Counted from the stretch's first letter, positions 46,196 through 56,231 are shown. The stretch is DNA of 64,000 nucleotides from Pyropia yezoensis (GCA_009829735.1 CM020619.1:3726590-3790589), one strand, 5' to 3'. Translations and numbers: made by a program. Notes: generated by a model from the letters alone, not told the origin.

Positions 46196-47893
46196 GCGTG
46201 ACAAGATCGATGTCCGTCTCCCAGAGGAGCTTCGCTAAAAATTGGATTTCGAGATACGCCCAAACTTTGAGTTGAAAGATATGTTATCGGATCAACGTTC
46301 TGTCAGCACTCAGGGACGCCCTCAGTGCGCCCTGAGGCGGACGTATATTCAAAGGTGGCCCCCTTCAATGCAATTTCATGAATCTTGCTCGTATCGGATC
46401 ACGCAACGGACGGCGCTTCAGCATGCGGGGAGGTCCGTTGAAGGACGTACGAGCTGTTTATTCATCCGGCCACTGGTTCCAGCCTTTGTGCATGACTATT
46501 GCACCTTTTTGGCAACCTCGTCACGTTGTACTAAGTCTGATACTCAGATGCCTGGTAGCGACGAACGTGCAGAAAACTCGTGCAGTACGTGCCAGTGGAT
46601 GTCTTGATGTCGCCCTCCAGGACGGAGAACACATCTAAAAAGAGAACAAAGTGCGCCAGCTGTGATGCCCTTGCGATTCTCTTTCTCTTGGAGTGACGAA
46701 CGCCTCTCGCCGATGGCGTCTTCGTACACTTCTGCTGGCGCAAAGATTGGTGTTGCTCATCGGCCTTATTGCATGAGATACACCTTTAGGCGTGGCGCTT
46801 GGGCAGGGTTGAGAGGTAGTAATTATCATGTCAAAATTATTGAGTAAATTATCGCGAAAAGAAACGATCACGAGGCTGCGTGTTCATAATTATCAAACGG
46901 TCGACTACGTGTCCCTGGATCCGTGTGAGCCCTCCGTTGAGCCATCGTGCTCGACGGGAAAGACGCGATAGCCATGAACGCGACCACCGTGGCGGCGACA
47001 GTCACCTGTGACAGTCCTGTCCCCCACTCGAAGGCACATCGCAGCGAAGGCGAGGAGGTGCCTCTCAGCTACATGGTCGCCACCGATGTTGGCATCCTTT
47101 CCACCGCCGACGTTGTCCCGCGCATCGACGGCCACATCGGCGAACAGGCTGCACTCCGCGCGAGGGTGGCGAGGCCCGACGCCGTGCGCGTGGCAAACTC
47201 CCTGAAGGCGAAGCGCCCGTCATCGGCTGGGAAAAAGGGCGGTACGTTAGTGCGACTGTCGGGAGGGCGGTCGCAGTCACCATCAGGAGGCTCACCCCCG
47301 TCACCACGGACAAGGTCAGCCATCTCCAGTCGGCCTGTGCTTCATTTTTGAGACACGTGTCATGAAACGTGGCGATAGTTATCATTTGATTTTTGTGATC
47401 ATGATCGCATAATTTTTCTAACGATCGATGGTTTCTTGAAATATAAATACCCTGCGCTTGGGGCGGAAGCAGCGGCTAGTTTTCCCATGATTGAGCACTT
47501 CGGCCCGCGGCGGCTGCCGGCGCCCGCGCAAGCCACCGGCATGCGCACCCCCACCACTGACCACCCCGAAAACGTTCTCCCAGCACCGCCCCAACCACCA
47601 CTCCAGTGCCGACCGACGGCAGCGAGGGCGGACGACCCCCGGCTGGCGGCGGCGACGGTGGGGGGTCCGCCCACGTCGACATACCCCCCGAGGACAAGGC
47701 CAACTGAGCGGCCGACACAGGCCACAGGTGGGTGACCGCCACGGGCCCGACCAACAGGCGATTGCGGTCATTGCATCACGCATAATGGCGATTCACAAGA
47801 CAGAGCTGCCCGCTAGTACCAGCAACCCCCGCCCACGTCCCTACTCAAACGTCTCATCTCCCACCCTCTGGATTCCCCCCCTCCCACGTCGGA
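46196..47893. other. Intergenic, no gene firmly supported
   Basis: Mixed composition, AT-richer near 46820-46900 and 47380-47450. A TATA-like AAATATAAATACC (near 47438-47450) precedes a small plus-strand frame from ATG 47487 to 47735 (MIEHFGPRRLPAPAQATG..., 82 residues). That frame has no recognised domain, and I do not call it a gene. Confidence 0.35.
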
Positions 47894-49213
47894 TCACAAG
47901 TCCTCTTTGGATGAGTCGCCTCCTGCCCCGTCGCTTGTGGCTGGCTTGGATGCGGCCGGCGCGTCGGCGGGTGAGGGCGGCGGCCCAAACGTATCGACCA
48001 CCACCTTTCGCTGCGCGTCGGTCAGCCGCTGAGGAAACTCGACCCAAAAAGTCACCACCATGTCCCCTGCACCGTCGCTATCGGCGCGAGGCATCCCCTC
48101 CCCGGCCACCCGGTGCGTCTGCAGTGGCCGCGTCACCCCCGACAGCTTCACGGCCACCGACCGCCCGTCTAGCTGCGTGACCGTCCGGTCCACGCCCACC
48201 AGCGCTTCGGCAAGCGACAGCGGCATACGCACGTGAAGGTCGTCACCCTCGCGGCGGAACGTGGGGTGCGGGGCGGCGTCCAACTCAAACTCGAGGGAAC
48301 CGGTCGCGTGGCCAGGGAGCTCATCGGCCATCTCTTCAAACGCAACACGCTGGCCGTCGTACGCGCCACGCACAATCCCAATCAGCAGAACCTGCTCGGC
48401 CTGCTCAAACTGGCCATGCGGGCAGGTGGAGCACTCTGTGACAATCTGACCGGAACCCCCGCAAGCGGGGCAAGGCGAGCGCATCTGCTGGATGAACCCA
48501 GGGCCAATGCGCCGTGTCGTGACGGTAAAGCCGCTGCCGCCGCAGGTGGTGCACCGGGACTCACAGTCTGACCAAGATGAGCAGATGACCTGGCGCTTGC
48601 GCGACGCTTGGACCACCTCCCCATTGTACATGGCCTCCAGCGAGACAGTCAGGGGAATGACCAGGTCGGGGCTGCGGGCCTCTTGCCGCTGCCGCCGGCC
48701 GCCGCCGCCGCCGAAAAAGTTCTCGAAAAAGCCGCCCTCGTCACCGTCATCCCCAAAGGGACTCCCCCCGCCGCGGCCGCCGCCATTGTTCCGCAGTCCC
48801 TCGTGACCATGACGGTCGTACACATTTCGCTTCTGCGGGTTGGACAGCACATCGTACGCCGACGTTATCTCCACGTAGGCCGTCTCAGCCGCCTTGTCCC
48901 CTGCGTTCTTGTCCGGGTGGTACTTGATCGACAGTTTCCGGAATGCGCGCTTTATGGTGGACGCATCAGCAGAGCGAGCCACGCCAAGGACGTCATACAG
49001 GTCCCGTGACGATGCACGGGCGGTGGCAACCCGGTCAGCCAGCAGCAGGTACAAGAGGAGGAGACCAAACCACAGAGGTAGCCGGAGACCGCCACGTCGG
49101 TGAGCCAGCCGCCGAGGCCTTGGCCGCAGTCGCCGCCAACCTGGGTGAGCAACCCCGCCAGAAGACGCCGGTGGCGGCTTTGTGGTCGCGCAGCATGAGG
49201 GCGGCGCAGACAT
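47894..49213 (-). CDS. ER-type DnaJ (HSP40) co-chaperone, ERdj3/Scj1-like
   Basis: 439 residues from the ATG at 49213. An Arg-rich N-terminus leads to a hydrophobic segment at about residues 43-64 (LRLPLWFGLLLLYLLLAD), a signal anchor or late-cleaved signal peptide. The J domain follows at about 70-135 with the HPD triad at 99-101 (IKYHPDKNAG), which stimulates HSP70 ATPase activity. Next come a Gly/Phe-rich linker (about 141-175) and a substrate-binding C-terminal region. That region holds a partial cysteine cluster at about 211-263 (CTTCGGSG, CPACGGSG, CSTCPHG). It keeps the GPGF-QQM stretch typical of ERdj3 but has CxxCxGxG repeats more like Scj1 and bacterial DnaJ. The last four residues are KEDL, close to ER-retrieval signals such as KDEL, though unproven as one. 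Length and order fit the family. The gene appears intronless and is divergent from the galactokinase gene, with 462 bp between start codons. Confidence 0.88.
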   Translation of the reverse strand: MSAPPSCCATTKPPPASSGGVAHPGWRRLRPRPRRLAHRRGGLRLPLWFGLLLLYLLLADRVATARASSRDLYDVLGVARSADASTIKRAFRKLSIKYHPDKNAGDKAAETAYVEITSAYDVLSNPQKRNVYDRHGHEGLRNNGGGRGGGSPFGDDGDEGGFFENFFGGGGGRRQRQEARSPDLVIPLTVSLEAMYNGEVVQASRKRQVICSSWSDCESRCTTCGGSGFTVTTRRIGPGFIQQMRSPCPACGGSGQIVTECSTCPHGQFEQAEQVLLIGIVRGAYDGQRVAFEEMADELPGHATGSLEFELDAAPHPTFRREGDDLHVRMPLSLAEALVGVDRTVTQLDGRSVAVKLSGVTRPLQTHRVAGEGMPRADSDGAGDMVVTFWVEFPQRLTDAQRKVVVDTFGPPPSPADAPAASKPATSDGAGGDSSKEDL

Positions 49214-49675
49214 CGTGGCGGACAGTGGGCGACCTGTGCCGAGCAGGTTGGACGCGACGCCCGCCCACCCAGTCACAGAGCATGTTGTCGTGCCATTCCG
49301 TCGTTACTGGCCTGGATCTGTTCACCCGACCTGTGCATGTCAATTGGTGCTGACACAGCACCACGTGACTTCTTGATTGAGCCATGGAGTCAAGCAGCCA
49401 ATCACACACTGAGAGTTTCTGCAGCCAATACATATTGGAATACACTTATAGTAGTATATGATTGACATCGACGTTGAAATATATTCGCATTATTTGTTGT
49501 GACTGAAAGTACAGATTCAACTGGATCCAATGGTGCAAACCGTCTGCTGTCATCCCACCTTGATCCCCTCTGCGGGGAAGACGCATCTTTACCGAGCGGT
49601 CTCGCTCCGTACGGCCTCATCTTGCTTTTTCCTCTTTCTCTTCGAGCCTTCTCTTCTCTCCTCCCGGTATCCACC
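49214..49675. promoter_or_regulatory. Divergent intergenic region between the DnaJ and galactokinase genes
   Basis: The 462 bp must hold the promoters of both genes. CCAAT motifs lie near 49397 and 49425 (AGCCAATCAC and AGCCAATACAT). An AT-rich stretch with TATA-like TTATAGTAGTATATG is near 49446-49460. A pyrimidine-rich leader (49621-49670) runs up to the galactokinase start. Confidence 0.55.
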
Positions 49676-51247
49676 ATGTCAGATGAAGCAGCGGCAGCGG
49701 CGGCAAAGGCCGTGGCCGACGCCGACGCGGCTGGCGTCGCGCGCGCCACTGCCCTCTTTTCCAAGACGTATGATGGCGCTCGCCCGACCGCCGCTGCAGC
49801 GGCACCCGGCCGGGTGAACCTCATTGGTGAGCACACGGACTATAATGACGGGTGGGTGTTTCCCCTGGCGCTGGAGAAGAGCACCTACATGGTCGGGGCG
49901 CGTCGTTCAGGCGGGGCAGGTACCAAGAGCCGGGTTGTATGCGAGGCGTTCGAAGGCGACGTGGTCGAATTTGACGTGGCCGGCGACGTGGCACCCCTGA
50001 GCGGAGACCGCAAGTGGGCTAACTACGTGGTCGGCATGGTCGCCATGTACGTGCGCGCGGTGGAGAAGGCAGGGGGGGAGGGCATCCCGGCCTTTGACGC
50101 GGCGTTTGTGTCAGACGTGCCTATTGGGGGAGGAGTATCATCGTCGGCCGCCCTGGAGGTATGTATTGTGGGCCTGACGTCTGAGCGGGTGGCGTACAGA
50201 GGATAGGCGGGCGATGCTGTGGAGAGTGTGGGGCTACGGCCTACGATGCGTGTGGTTGTATGCGCCGTCGTCGGCCGGCTTGCGAGCCGAGTGCCTTCTC
50301 GGAAGCCGTGGGAAGGCGGCCCGCGCGCTGCTAAGCTCTGGCCATTTAGTTACTCACGCGACTTATCTTCCTGACTCTTTGCCTTTTTTTTACCCCCCTC
50401 TCTCCCCCACTATCGCTTCTTATTCCTGTGTCTTTCCCACTGCTTATTGTAGATGTCCACCGGCGCGTTCCTCGAAGCCTTGACGTCCTGTCCCGTGGAC
50501 GCGACGGAGCGCGCCCTCCGCGGGCAGGCCACTGAGCACGAGTACGCCAAGGTGCCATGCGGCATCATGGACCAGCTCATCTCCTCGCGGGCCACTGCCG
50601 GCTCAGCGCTCCTTATTGACTGCCGCTCCCACGAGGTCGCGCCCGTGCCGCTGTCGGACCCGTCGGTAGTGATTGTGGTGACCAACTCGCACGTGGAGCA
50701 TGACCTGTCTGGATCCGAGTACCCTGAGCGCCGTGAGTCGTGCACAGCGGCGGTCAAGGCGATTGCCGCAAAGCACGCGTCAGAGGAGAAGCCAGTCAAG
50801 GCCCTCCGCGACGCCACTCTTGGCATGCTTGCAAGCGTGTCTGACGACCTGGACCCCAAGACCCGCGCACGTGCGCACCATGTGATTAGCGAAGACGTGC
50901 GCACACAGGAGGCACGCAAGGCTCTCGAAGCGGGCGACTTTACTACCGTCGGCCGCCTCATGGTCGAGTCCCACGCTTCGCTCCGCGACGATTACGAGGT
51001 GTCGGTTCCTGAGATTGACGCGCTCGTGGAGATTGCGTGCAAGGTGGACGGCGTGTTTGGCTCGCGCATCACGGGGGGGGGCTTTGGTGGCTGCACCGTA
51101 TCGCTAGCCAAGCGTGAGGCGGTGGACGCGCTGCTGGCAGCGGTCGAGGCGGAGTATCCAGCGGCCAGCGGGGGTGTCAAGGCAACGTGCTTTGTTACCC
51201 GCGCTGGGGCGGGGGCGCGGCAGCTCGAGGTGCCAGCCGAGGGCTAG
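49676..51247 (+). CDS. GALK: Galactokinase, two exons
   Basis: Exons 49676-50158 and 50453-51247 encode 425 residues. The protein phosphorylates galactose to galactose-1-phosphate, the first step of the Leloir pathway, in the cytosol. All three GHMP-kinase motifs are visible: GRVNLIGEHTDYNDGW (residues 45-60, galactose-binding signature), the ATP loop PIGGGVSSSAALE (149-161), and SRITGGGFGGCTVSL (365-379). The catalytic aspartate is in CGIMDQ at about residue 201. The start ATG has a good context (CCACC before it) and follows a pyrimidine-rich leader. A longer upstream open frame lacks an ATG. The intron falls exactly after the ATP loop in phase 0. Family members are usually 380-520 residues, so the length fits. 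Related sugar kinases (arabinose or N-acetylgalactosamine kinase) remain possible. Confidence 0.9.
50159..50452 (+). other. Intron of the galactokinase gene
   Basis: 294 bp, starting GTATGT and ending in a T- and C-rich tract followed by TTGTAG. Splicing joins ...SSSAALE to MSTGAFLEAL in phase 0 and restores the continuous galactokinase fold. The unspliced frame stops within 17 codons. Confidence 0.9.
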
Positions 51248-51390
51248 GATGCTCGACAGAGGGGGCTGGGTGCGGGATTGATGGGTTTGGGCCTGAGTCT
51301 TGCGCTTCGGCCGAGAGGGACGGGGTAGTGTGTAGTTGTCGTTTTTGTTTTTGCTCTTCGTTTTCCGGACGTGGTCGTCTATGGGCGGTT

Positions 51391-51538
51391 GTGAGCACCC
51401 CGCCCCCAAGGACAGGGGGACAGGGTTGTGAGCACCCCGCCCCCAAGGACAGGGGGACTGGGTTGTGAGCACCCCCCCCCCAAGCGCTCCAGGCGGGGGT
51501 AGTGAGCACCCCCCGATCGCCGCGGGGCGTGGCCGCCA
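51391..51538. repeat. 37-bp tandem repeat downstream of galactokinase
   Basis: Units start with GTGAGCACCCC at 51391, 51428, 51465 and 51502, an exact 37-bp spacing. The first two are nearly identical and the last two diverge. Each early unit can fold as a CCCCC-AAGGACA-GGGGG hairpin. The array lies 144 bp past the galactokinase stop, after a T-rich stretch (51335-51365) that may hold the RNA 3' end. Confidence 0.85.
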
Positions 51539-52112
51539 TCGCTGGCGGCGCGGAAGGTGAGGCACGTAGTTAGAGGGGCTGGGTGGAGCCGCCCTTGTAC
51601 TACGTCGTTGTGTGTCTTCGCATCACCACCAGAGCGAGATAGAATAAGTACTGGTGGACGAACGCCGCGCTTTTGGGATCCAAACTCGGATGCATTCTAC
51701 ATGTCAGCGATTAAAGGCAGACAAACGAAGAATGCATCCGCCGTGTAGAGTCAGAGGAAGGCTCCACTTTCGCGCGAACGCACCTGATTCGCAATTTGTA
51801 GAGGTGTCAGCCTTTGTTTCAAGACCGGACCCCAATCGCTGCCCAGCTGGTTCGGCGCGCCAAGCAGCTGAGAGCGACATGGTAATGGACGGTCACCGCG
51901 GTCCGGGCACGTGTGCGGCATTCGGCCGGCCGCCGCGGGCTTGCCGTCAGGCCGTTGTCGCCGTCCCACTCGCGACGCGCCTGCTTCTCCCGCTCGCTGC
52001 ATGCCACGACGTACGCCACTCGTCCCCAGTGTCGCTCTCTGTATGTGCTTCTCTCCTCTCCGTTTGGCCTTTCTTCTCCCTTGCCTGCCCTGTCTTGGAC
52101 GGGTCTTGCGCA
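51539..52112 (+). promoter_or_regulatory. Region upstream of the SNF2-family gene
   Basis: An open frame in phase with the SNF2 protein extends back to about 51654, but it has no ATG before the Met at 52113 other than MVMDG near 51880. The last 80 bp are strongly pyrimidine-rich (CTTCTCTCCTCTCC and CTTTCTTCTCCC), like the leader before galactokinase, so I take this as promoter and 5' untranslated sequence. Confidence 0.5.
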
Positions 52113-55100
52113 ATGGCTCCCCGCTCTGCCAGCCTGTATGGCCAGGATGGCCGCATCCGTGTCCCGTCATGGGCAGACATCTCGGCGGAACGAGAACAGC
52201 GGTCGTTGCTGCCCACTGATGCGGAGCTGCGTCTGGCCAGTTTGCCGGCGGGCCGTCCACCACCCTCTGCTGGCAGGTCGCCGGCGGCGCTGCCGTTGGC
52301 GGGTGCCCCGGGCGCCCCTCCGCCAAGAATGGGAGGTGACCCGGGCGCCCCTCCGCCAAGCGCGGGACGTGACCGGTCCGTCTCCATCCCCTCAGTGTCG
52401 CCGACGTTACTGCCTCTTCCGGCTGCTCGTGGCATGGCGGCGGAGCCGACCCTACCCCCTCCTTCAGCAGCCGCCCGGTTAGAAGACCCGGAAGCTGATG
52501 ACAGCAACTTTGGGATTCGCGTCGGCGGCCTTGGCACTGCGGAGCGTCCCTCGAGTGGAGGTGATCTCACCCCCACTCCCCTCGCGGCTTCGTTTATTGA
52601 CTCGTTGGCAGGCGGGGGGCTGGCATCAGGCAGCGACGCGGGGGATGGCCTCGACGAGGACGCCGCGCTAGCCAAGTTGCTCCAAGACGAGGAAGACGCG
52701 GCAGCGACGGCGGCCAGTCTAGACGGGGGGGCGGCTCGACAGCGGGCGTCGGCGCTGGCTGACGACGAGCGGTTGGCCCGAGCACTCCAGGCTGCAGAGG
52801 ACGAGGCCGGGACGGACGACAGTGATGCCGCCGGGATGTTGGTTGTTGAGGGGGAGAACGTGGATGAAGGCGGCGGGCCGAGCGCGGCTGCCGTCCGTCG
52901 GAGACGAGGCGGTTCTACCGCCGTCCCAGCGGCCAAGCGCGGCTCGTCTGATCTGGCGGCCGCTGCCTTAGGTGCTGATGACGATGACGATGAAGACGAC
53001 GACGACTGGGAGGCCGAGGCGGCAGAAGAAGTGGAGGCGCAGGAGGCAGGCGTGCGGAGGCGGCTCAAGCGTCCCCTTGCCACCGCACCCCCGGTACCGG
53101 CGGTCGCTGAGGTGCCAGCGGCCATGCGGAAGCCCTCCCCGTGGGCTCCCTCCCGCTCATCCAAGGCCGTCGCTCGTGACCCTCGCGGCGACCGCGGCGT
53201 ACGGGTCGGAAGTAAGCGGCGGCGGGTGGGAGCTTCCGGCCGCAAGGTCACTGCCTTTGGCGATCTCCCTGACGAGGACGCCTCGCTGTCGCCGCCATTG
53301 CGCCGCCGGGCGTCCAAGAAGAAGAAGGGTGCGGCCAAACGGGTGCGCGGCCCCGCGTGGCTGCCTGAGGACAGCGACCTTGACGGCAGCGGTGGGAGTA
53401 TGGATGACTTTGTGGCCCCCGACGACTCAGCCGACGATGCGGTGGGTAACTCCGAGTTGGAGGCGGTCGCGGCGGACTTGGCAAGCCTTTCAGGCAGTGA
53501 CGAGGAGTCGGCAGATGAGGCCGCCGTGCACGACGCCCTAGGCGTTGCCGTTGGCGACGCGCTCGCCGACTTGACCGACTCGGAGGGCGAGGCAGCGGCG
53601 TCAAAGGCGGTCCGCCGCGGTCGCCGGCCGCCGGTGCGCGAGCCTTCGGAGGAGCCTCCAGAGCGTACCGAGCTGCCCCTGTCCGATGCGGTAGAGCGCG
53701 CCGAAGCGGCTCTCGTAGCAGCTAGCGACGGGGAGGACGACGACGTACTCGCCTTCCCTGACGCGTCGGACGATAACCATCTGCACCTCAAGCCCCACCA
53801 GCTAAAGGGGGTGCGGTGGATGCTCGAGCTCCGCGCCTCTGGCCGCAATGGAATTCTGGCTGACGAGATGGGCCTGGGGAAGACGGTGCAGACGCTGGCC
53901 GTGCTTGTCGCAGTGGCGAAGGCAGGGGCCCCTGCGGCAGTGTCGGCCAAAGGCAAAGGACCCAAGCTGCCACCGGGCAGCCGGAACCGCCATCGCCCCC
54001 AGCACCTCGTCATCGTGCCTCTCTCCGTGGTAGGGCAATGGGAGACCGAGGCGGCCACATGGTTTCCCCGCTCCCTGGTTGTGCACGTTCATTCCGGTGC
54101 GCCCGAAGTGCGGTTTGGAGAGGACTTCGCGGCCGCCCTGTCTGCCTGCGACGTCTTCGTGACGTCCTACGAGCTAGCCCTTCGGGATGTCCTGGGCATT
54201 GGTGGCGGGTCTGGCACGGAGGAGCGCTTTGCCGACCCGCTGGCCGCCCTGCGCGCCGTCGAGTGGGACTGTGTGGTGGTCGATGAGGCGCAGCGTCTGA
54301 AGAGGTCGACGTCCCGCCTGCCTGCAGCACTGCGACGGCTGGCCCATCAGCGGATGCTCCTGTTGACGGGCACGCCGCTCGCCAACAATGTCAACGAGCT
54401 GTGGTCGCTCCTGTCGTTTGTGGCGCCCACAGTCTTTGGCGCCGATGTGGACGTGGTGCTGGACGACGTGGGCGAGGCGTTTGTGGCACAGGTCATCAAA
54501 CGCCTACACGCGGCAGCCAAGCCGTTCCTGCTGCGGCGGACCAAGGTGGATATTGCGCCCTCTCCAGCTGCCGACGGAGATGCTGACGGGACGGGGGCAG
54601 GGGGCGGCCGTGGCGCTGCCGAGGTTCGGGTACGTCTGGCTCCGTCGGCAGTGCAGGTAGCTCTGGCGCGCTATTTGTCGGCGACGGCGGCCAACGCGCC
54701 CGCGGCTCTGCGGCGGGTGGCCATGCACCCCTGGCTGCTGTCGCCGGCGCTTGCGCCGCCAGTCCTCGCCTCCCTGGACGAGGAAGGGCCGGCGGGTGCC
54801 CACACGACTCCTTCTGTGCTGGTCCCTCCATCCGCAAAGCTGCGCTTCCTCCACTACGCGCTCCCTCGACTGGTGGCGACTGGCCACCAGGTGTTGCTCT
54901 TCTCGGGCATGACCGCATCGCTCGACATGATTGGGCGGCTGCTGCAGCATGGCTTGCACCTGCCCTTTGTGCGGCTGGACGGGGGGGTGAGCCGTGGCGA
55001 GCGCGCAGCGGCGGTGGCATCGTTTGGCCGTGGGGGGGCCGCCTCCCGCGGCGGTTCGACCGCTCGCACCCGCTCACCGTCGCCGGCTGGTGCTGCCGCT

Positions 55101-56231
55101 GCTGCTGCCGCTGCCGCCGCCGACGACGACGTAGCGGTGGTGGGTGGCACCCCCGCTGTCGACGTGTCGGTATTTCTCCTTTCCACCCGTGCAGGCGGGC
55201 TGGGCCTCAACCTCCAGTCTGCGGACACCGTCATTTTGGTGGACAGCGACGCCAACCCTGCGGCCGACGCCCAAGCGGTGGCCCGCGCCGACCGGATGGG
55301 CCAGAGCCGGTCTGTGCTCACGCTGCGTCTGTGCGTAGCGGGCAGCGTCGACGAGCGGGTGGCGGCGGCTTCCAGGGGGAAGCGTGCCCTCGCGGCGGCC
55401 GTCTTTGGTGGCGGCAACAGTGGCGGCGCCGGTGGTGGGTCCGTAAAGGGGTCTGCCGCGTCGAGCCGCCGTGCCTCCCCAGCCGTCATGGACGTGGACG
55501 GTGCGTCGGACGCGGGCGGCTTGTCCAACGACGCCGACGGCAGCGTGGACGCCGACGCCGACCCCGCCGCCGCTGCCGCCCGTTGGGATGCCCTCCTCGC
55601 GCGGAACGAGGCTGACGTGGCGGCGCTGCGGGCGCTCCCCCCCCGGGCGGTGCTGCCGCTGGGCGACGCCCGCTCCGTGCCGTCGTGGCTGGACTCTGCC
55701 GTCGACACGGAGGTGACCCGCCGGGCGCTGGACGCTGAGGACGACGCCGCCGCGGCGGTGGAGGCGCGCGCCGCGGCCGCCGACGTGGCGCGCGCGGCGG
55801 CCATGGCCGCCAAGGGCCAGCGCGCCACCCGCTCGGGCCGCGTCTTCGCGGGCGCTGCCGGCGGCCGCGACGAGACGCCGCCCCCTGCCGCTGCCTCGGG
55901 CGGCGGCAGCCGCGGCGGCGGCGGCGGTCGGGCAGGGCGGCGGCCGGCCAAGGCGGGGGCGGCCGGCACCGCCGCCGCCGCCGCCGCCGCCCGTGGTGGC
56001 CGCTCCCGTCGCGGCCGTGGCGGCCTTGAGGCGGCGGCCGCGGCGGCGGCGGCGGTGGCGGCGGCGATGCCGACGCAGGCGGAAGAGTCGGCTCTGGCCG
56101 AGCTGGACGCCATGGGCTTCGCCACAGACGGCGCGCCGCTGCTCGACGCCCTCCGCTCCGCGCGCGGCAACGTTGCTGAGGCGGTGGACGCGCTGCTTGC
56201 GTGGCAGGTCGAGGTAGGAGGCGACGATTGA
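52113..56231 (+). CDS. SNF2-family DNA-dependent ATPase with C-terminal UBA domain
   Basis: 1372 residues from ATG 52113, intronless. The first 555 residues are largely disordered, with acidic runs (DDDDDEDDDDWEAEAAEE), basic NLS-like patches (KKKKGAAKRVRG) and a possible ubiquitin-interacting helix (DDERLARALQAAEDEAG). The SNF2 ATPase begins near 559: motif I DEMGLGKT (584-591), motif II DEAQ (724-727, where DEAH or DEGH is usual) and motif III LLLTGTPLANN. The helicase-C lobe starts near 908 and contains LLSTRAGGLGLNLQSADTVI. Motif VI reads RADRMGQ near 1056, with the arginines and GQ kept. An Ala-rich insert splits the second lobe near 990. Residues about 1326-1370 (ELDAMGF... NVAEAVDALLAWQ) form a UBA fold, implying ubiquitin binding. 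It is nuclear by inference. The subfamily is unclear, and Fun30/SMARCAD1 (which has CUE domains) is the nearest logical analogue. Confidence 0.88.
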   Translation: MAPRSASLYGQDGRIRVPSWADISAEREQRSLLPTDAELRLASLPAGRPPPSAGRSPAALPLAGAPGAPPPRMGGDPGAPPPSAGRDRSVSIPSVSPTLLPLPAARGMAAEPTLPPPSAAARLEDPEADDSNFGIRVGGLGTAERPSSGGDLTPTPLAASFIDSLAGGGLASGSDAGDGLDEDAALAKLLQDEEDAAATAASLDGGAARQRASALADDERLARALQAAEDEAGTDDSDAAGMLVVEGENVDEGGGPSAAAVRRRRGGSTAVPAAKRGSSDLAAAALGADDDDDEDDDDWEAEAAEEVEAQEAGVRRRLKRPLATAPPVPAVAEVPAAMRKPSPWAPSRSSKAVARDPRGDRGVRVGSKRRRVGASGRKVTAFGDLPDEDASLSPPLRRRASKKKKGAAKRVRGPAWLPEDSDLDGSGGSMDDFVAPDDSADDAVGNSELEAVAADLASLSGSDEESADEAAVHDALGVAVGDALADLTDSEGEAAASKAVRRGRRPPVREPSEEPPERTELPLSDAVERAEAALVAASDGEDDDVLAFPDASDDNHLHLKPHQLKGVRWMLELRASGRNGILADEMGLGKTVQTLAVLVAVAKAGAPAAVSAKGKGPKLPPGSRNRHRPQHLVIVPLSVVGQWETEAATWFPRSLVVHVHSGAPEVRFGEDFAAALSACDVFVTSYELALRDVLGIGGGSGTEERFADPLAALRAVEWDCVVVDEAQRLKRSTSRLPAALRRLAHQRMLLLTGTPLANNVNELWSLLSFVAPTVFGADVDVVLDDVGEAFVAQVIKRLHAAAKPFLLRRTKVDIAPSPAADGDADGTGAGGGRGAAEVRVRLAPSAVQVALARYLSATAANAPAALRRVAMHPWLLSPALAPPVLASLDEEGPAGAHTTPSVLVPPSAKLRFLHYALPRLVATGHQVLLFSGMTASLDMIGRLLQHGLHLPFVRLDGGVSRGERAAAVASFGRGGAASRGGSTARTRSPSPAGAAAAAAAAAADDDVAVVGGTPAVDVSVFLLSTRAGGLGLNLQSADTVILVDSDANPAADAQAVARADRMGQSRSVLTLRLCVAGSVDERVAAASRGKRALAAAVFGGGNSGGAGGGSVKGSAASSRRASPAVMDVDGASDAGGLSNDADGSVDADADPAAAAARWDALLARNEADVAALRALPPRAVLPLGDARSVPSWLDSAVDTEVTRRALDAEDDAAAAVEARAAAADVARAAAMAAKGQRATRSGRVFAGAAGGRDETPPPAAASGGGSRGGGGGRAGRRPAKAGAAGTAAAAAAARGGRSRRGRGGLEAAAAAAAAVAAAMPTQAEESALAELDAMGFATDGAPLLDALRSARGNVAEAVDALLAWQVEVGGDD

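Noticed and set aside
47487-47735. Small plus-strand frame behind a TATA-like AAATATAAATACC
   Set aside because: 82 Pro/Ala/Thr-rich codons with no domain. The TATA-like match alone is weak evidence.
51391-51538. CRISPR-like array
   Set aside because: The 37-bp units are contiguous tandem repeats without unique spacers, and the genome is eukaryotic.
51947-54058. 703-codon open frame on the minus strand opposite the SNF2 gene
   Set aside because: Ser/Ala-rich shadow frame created by GC-rich third positions of the real gene. It has no domain and the sense frame has clear SNF2 motifs.
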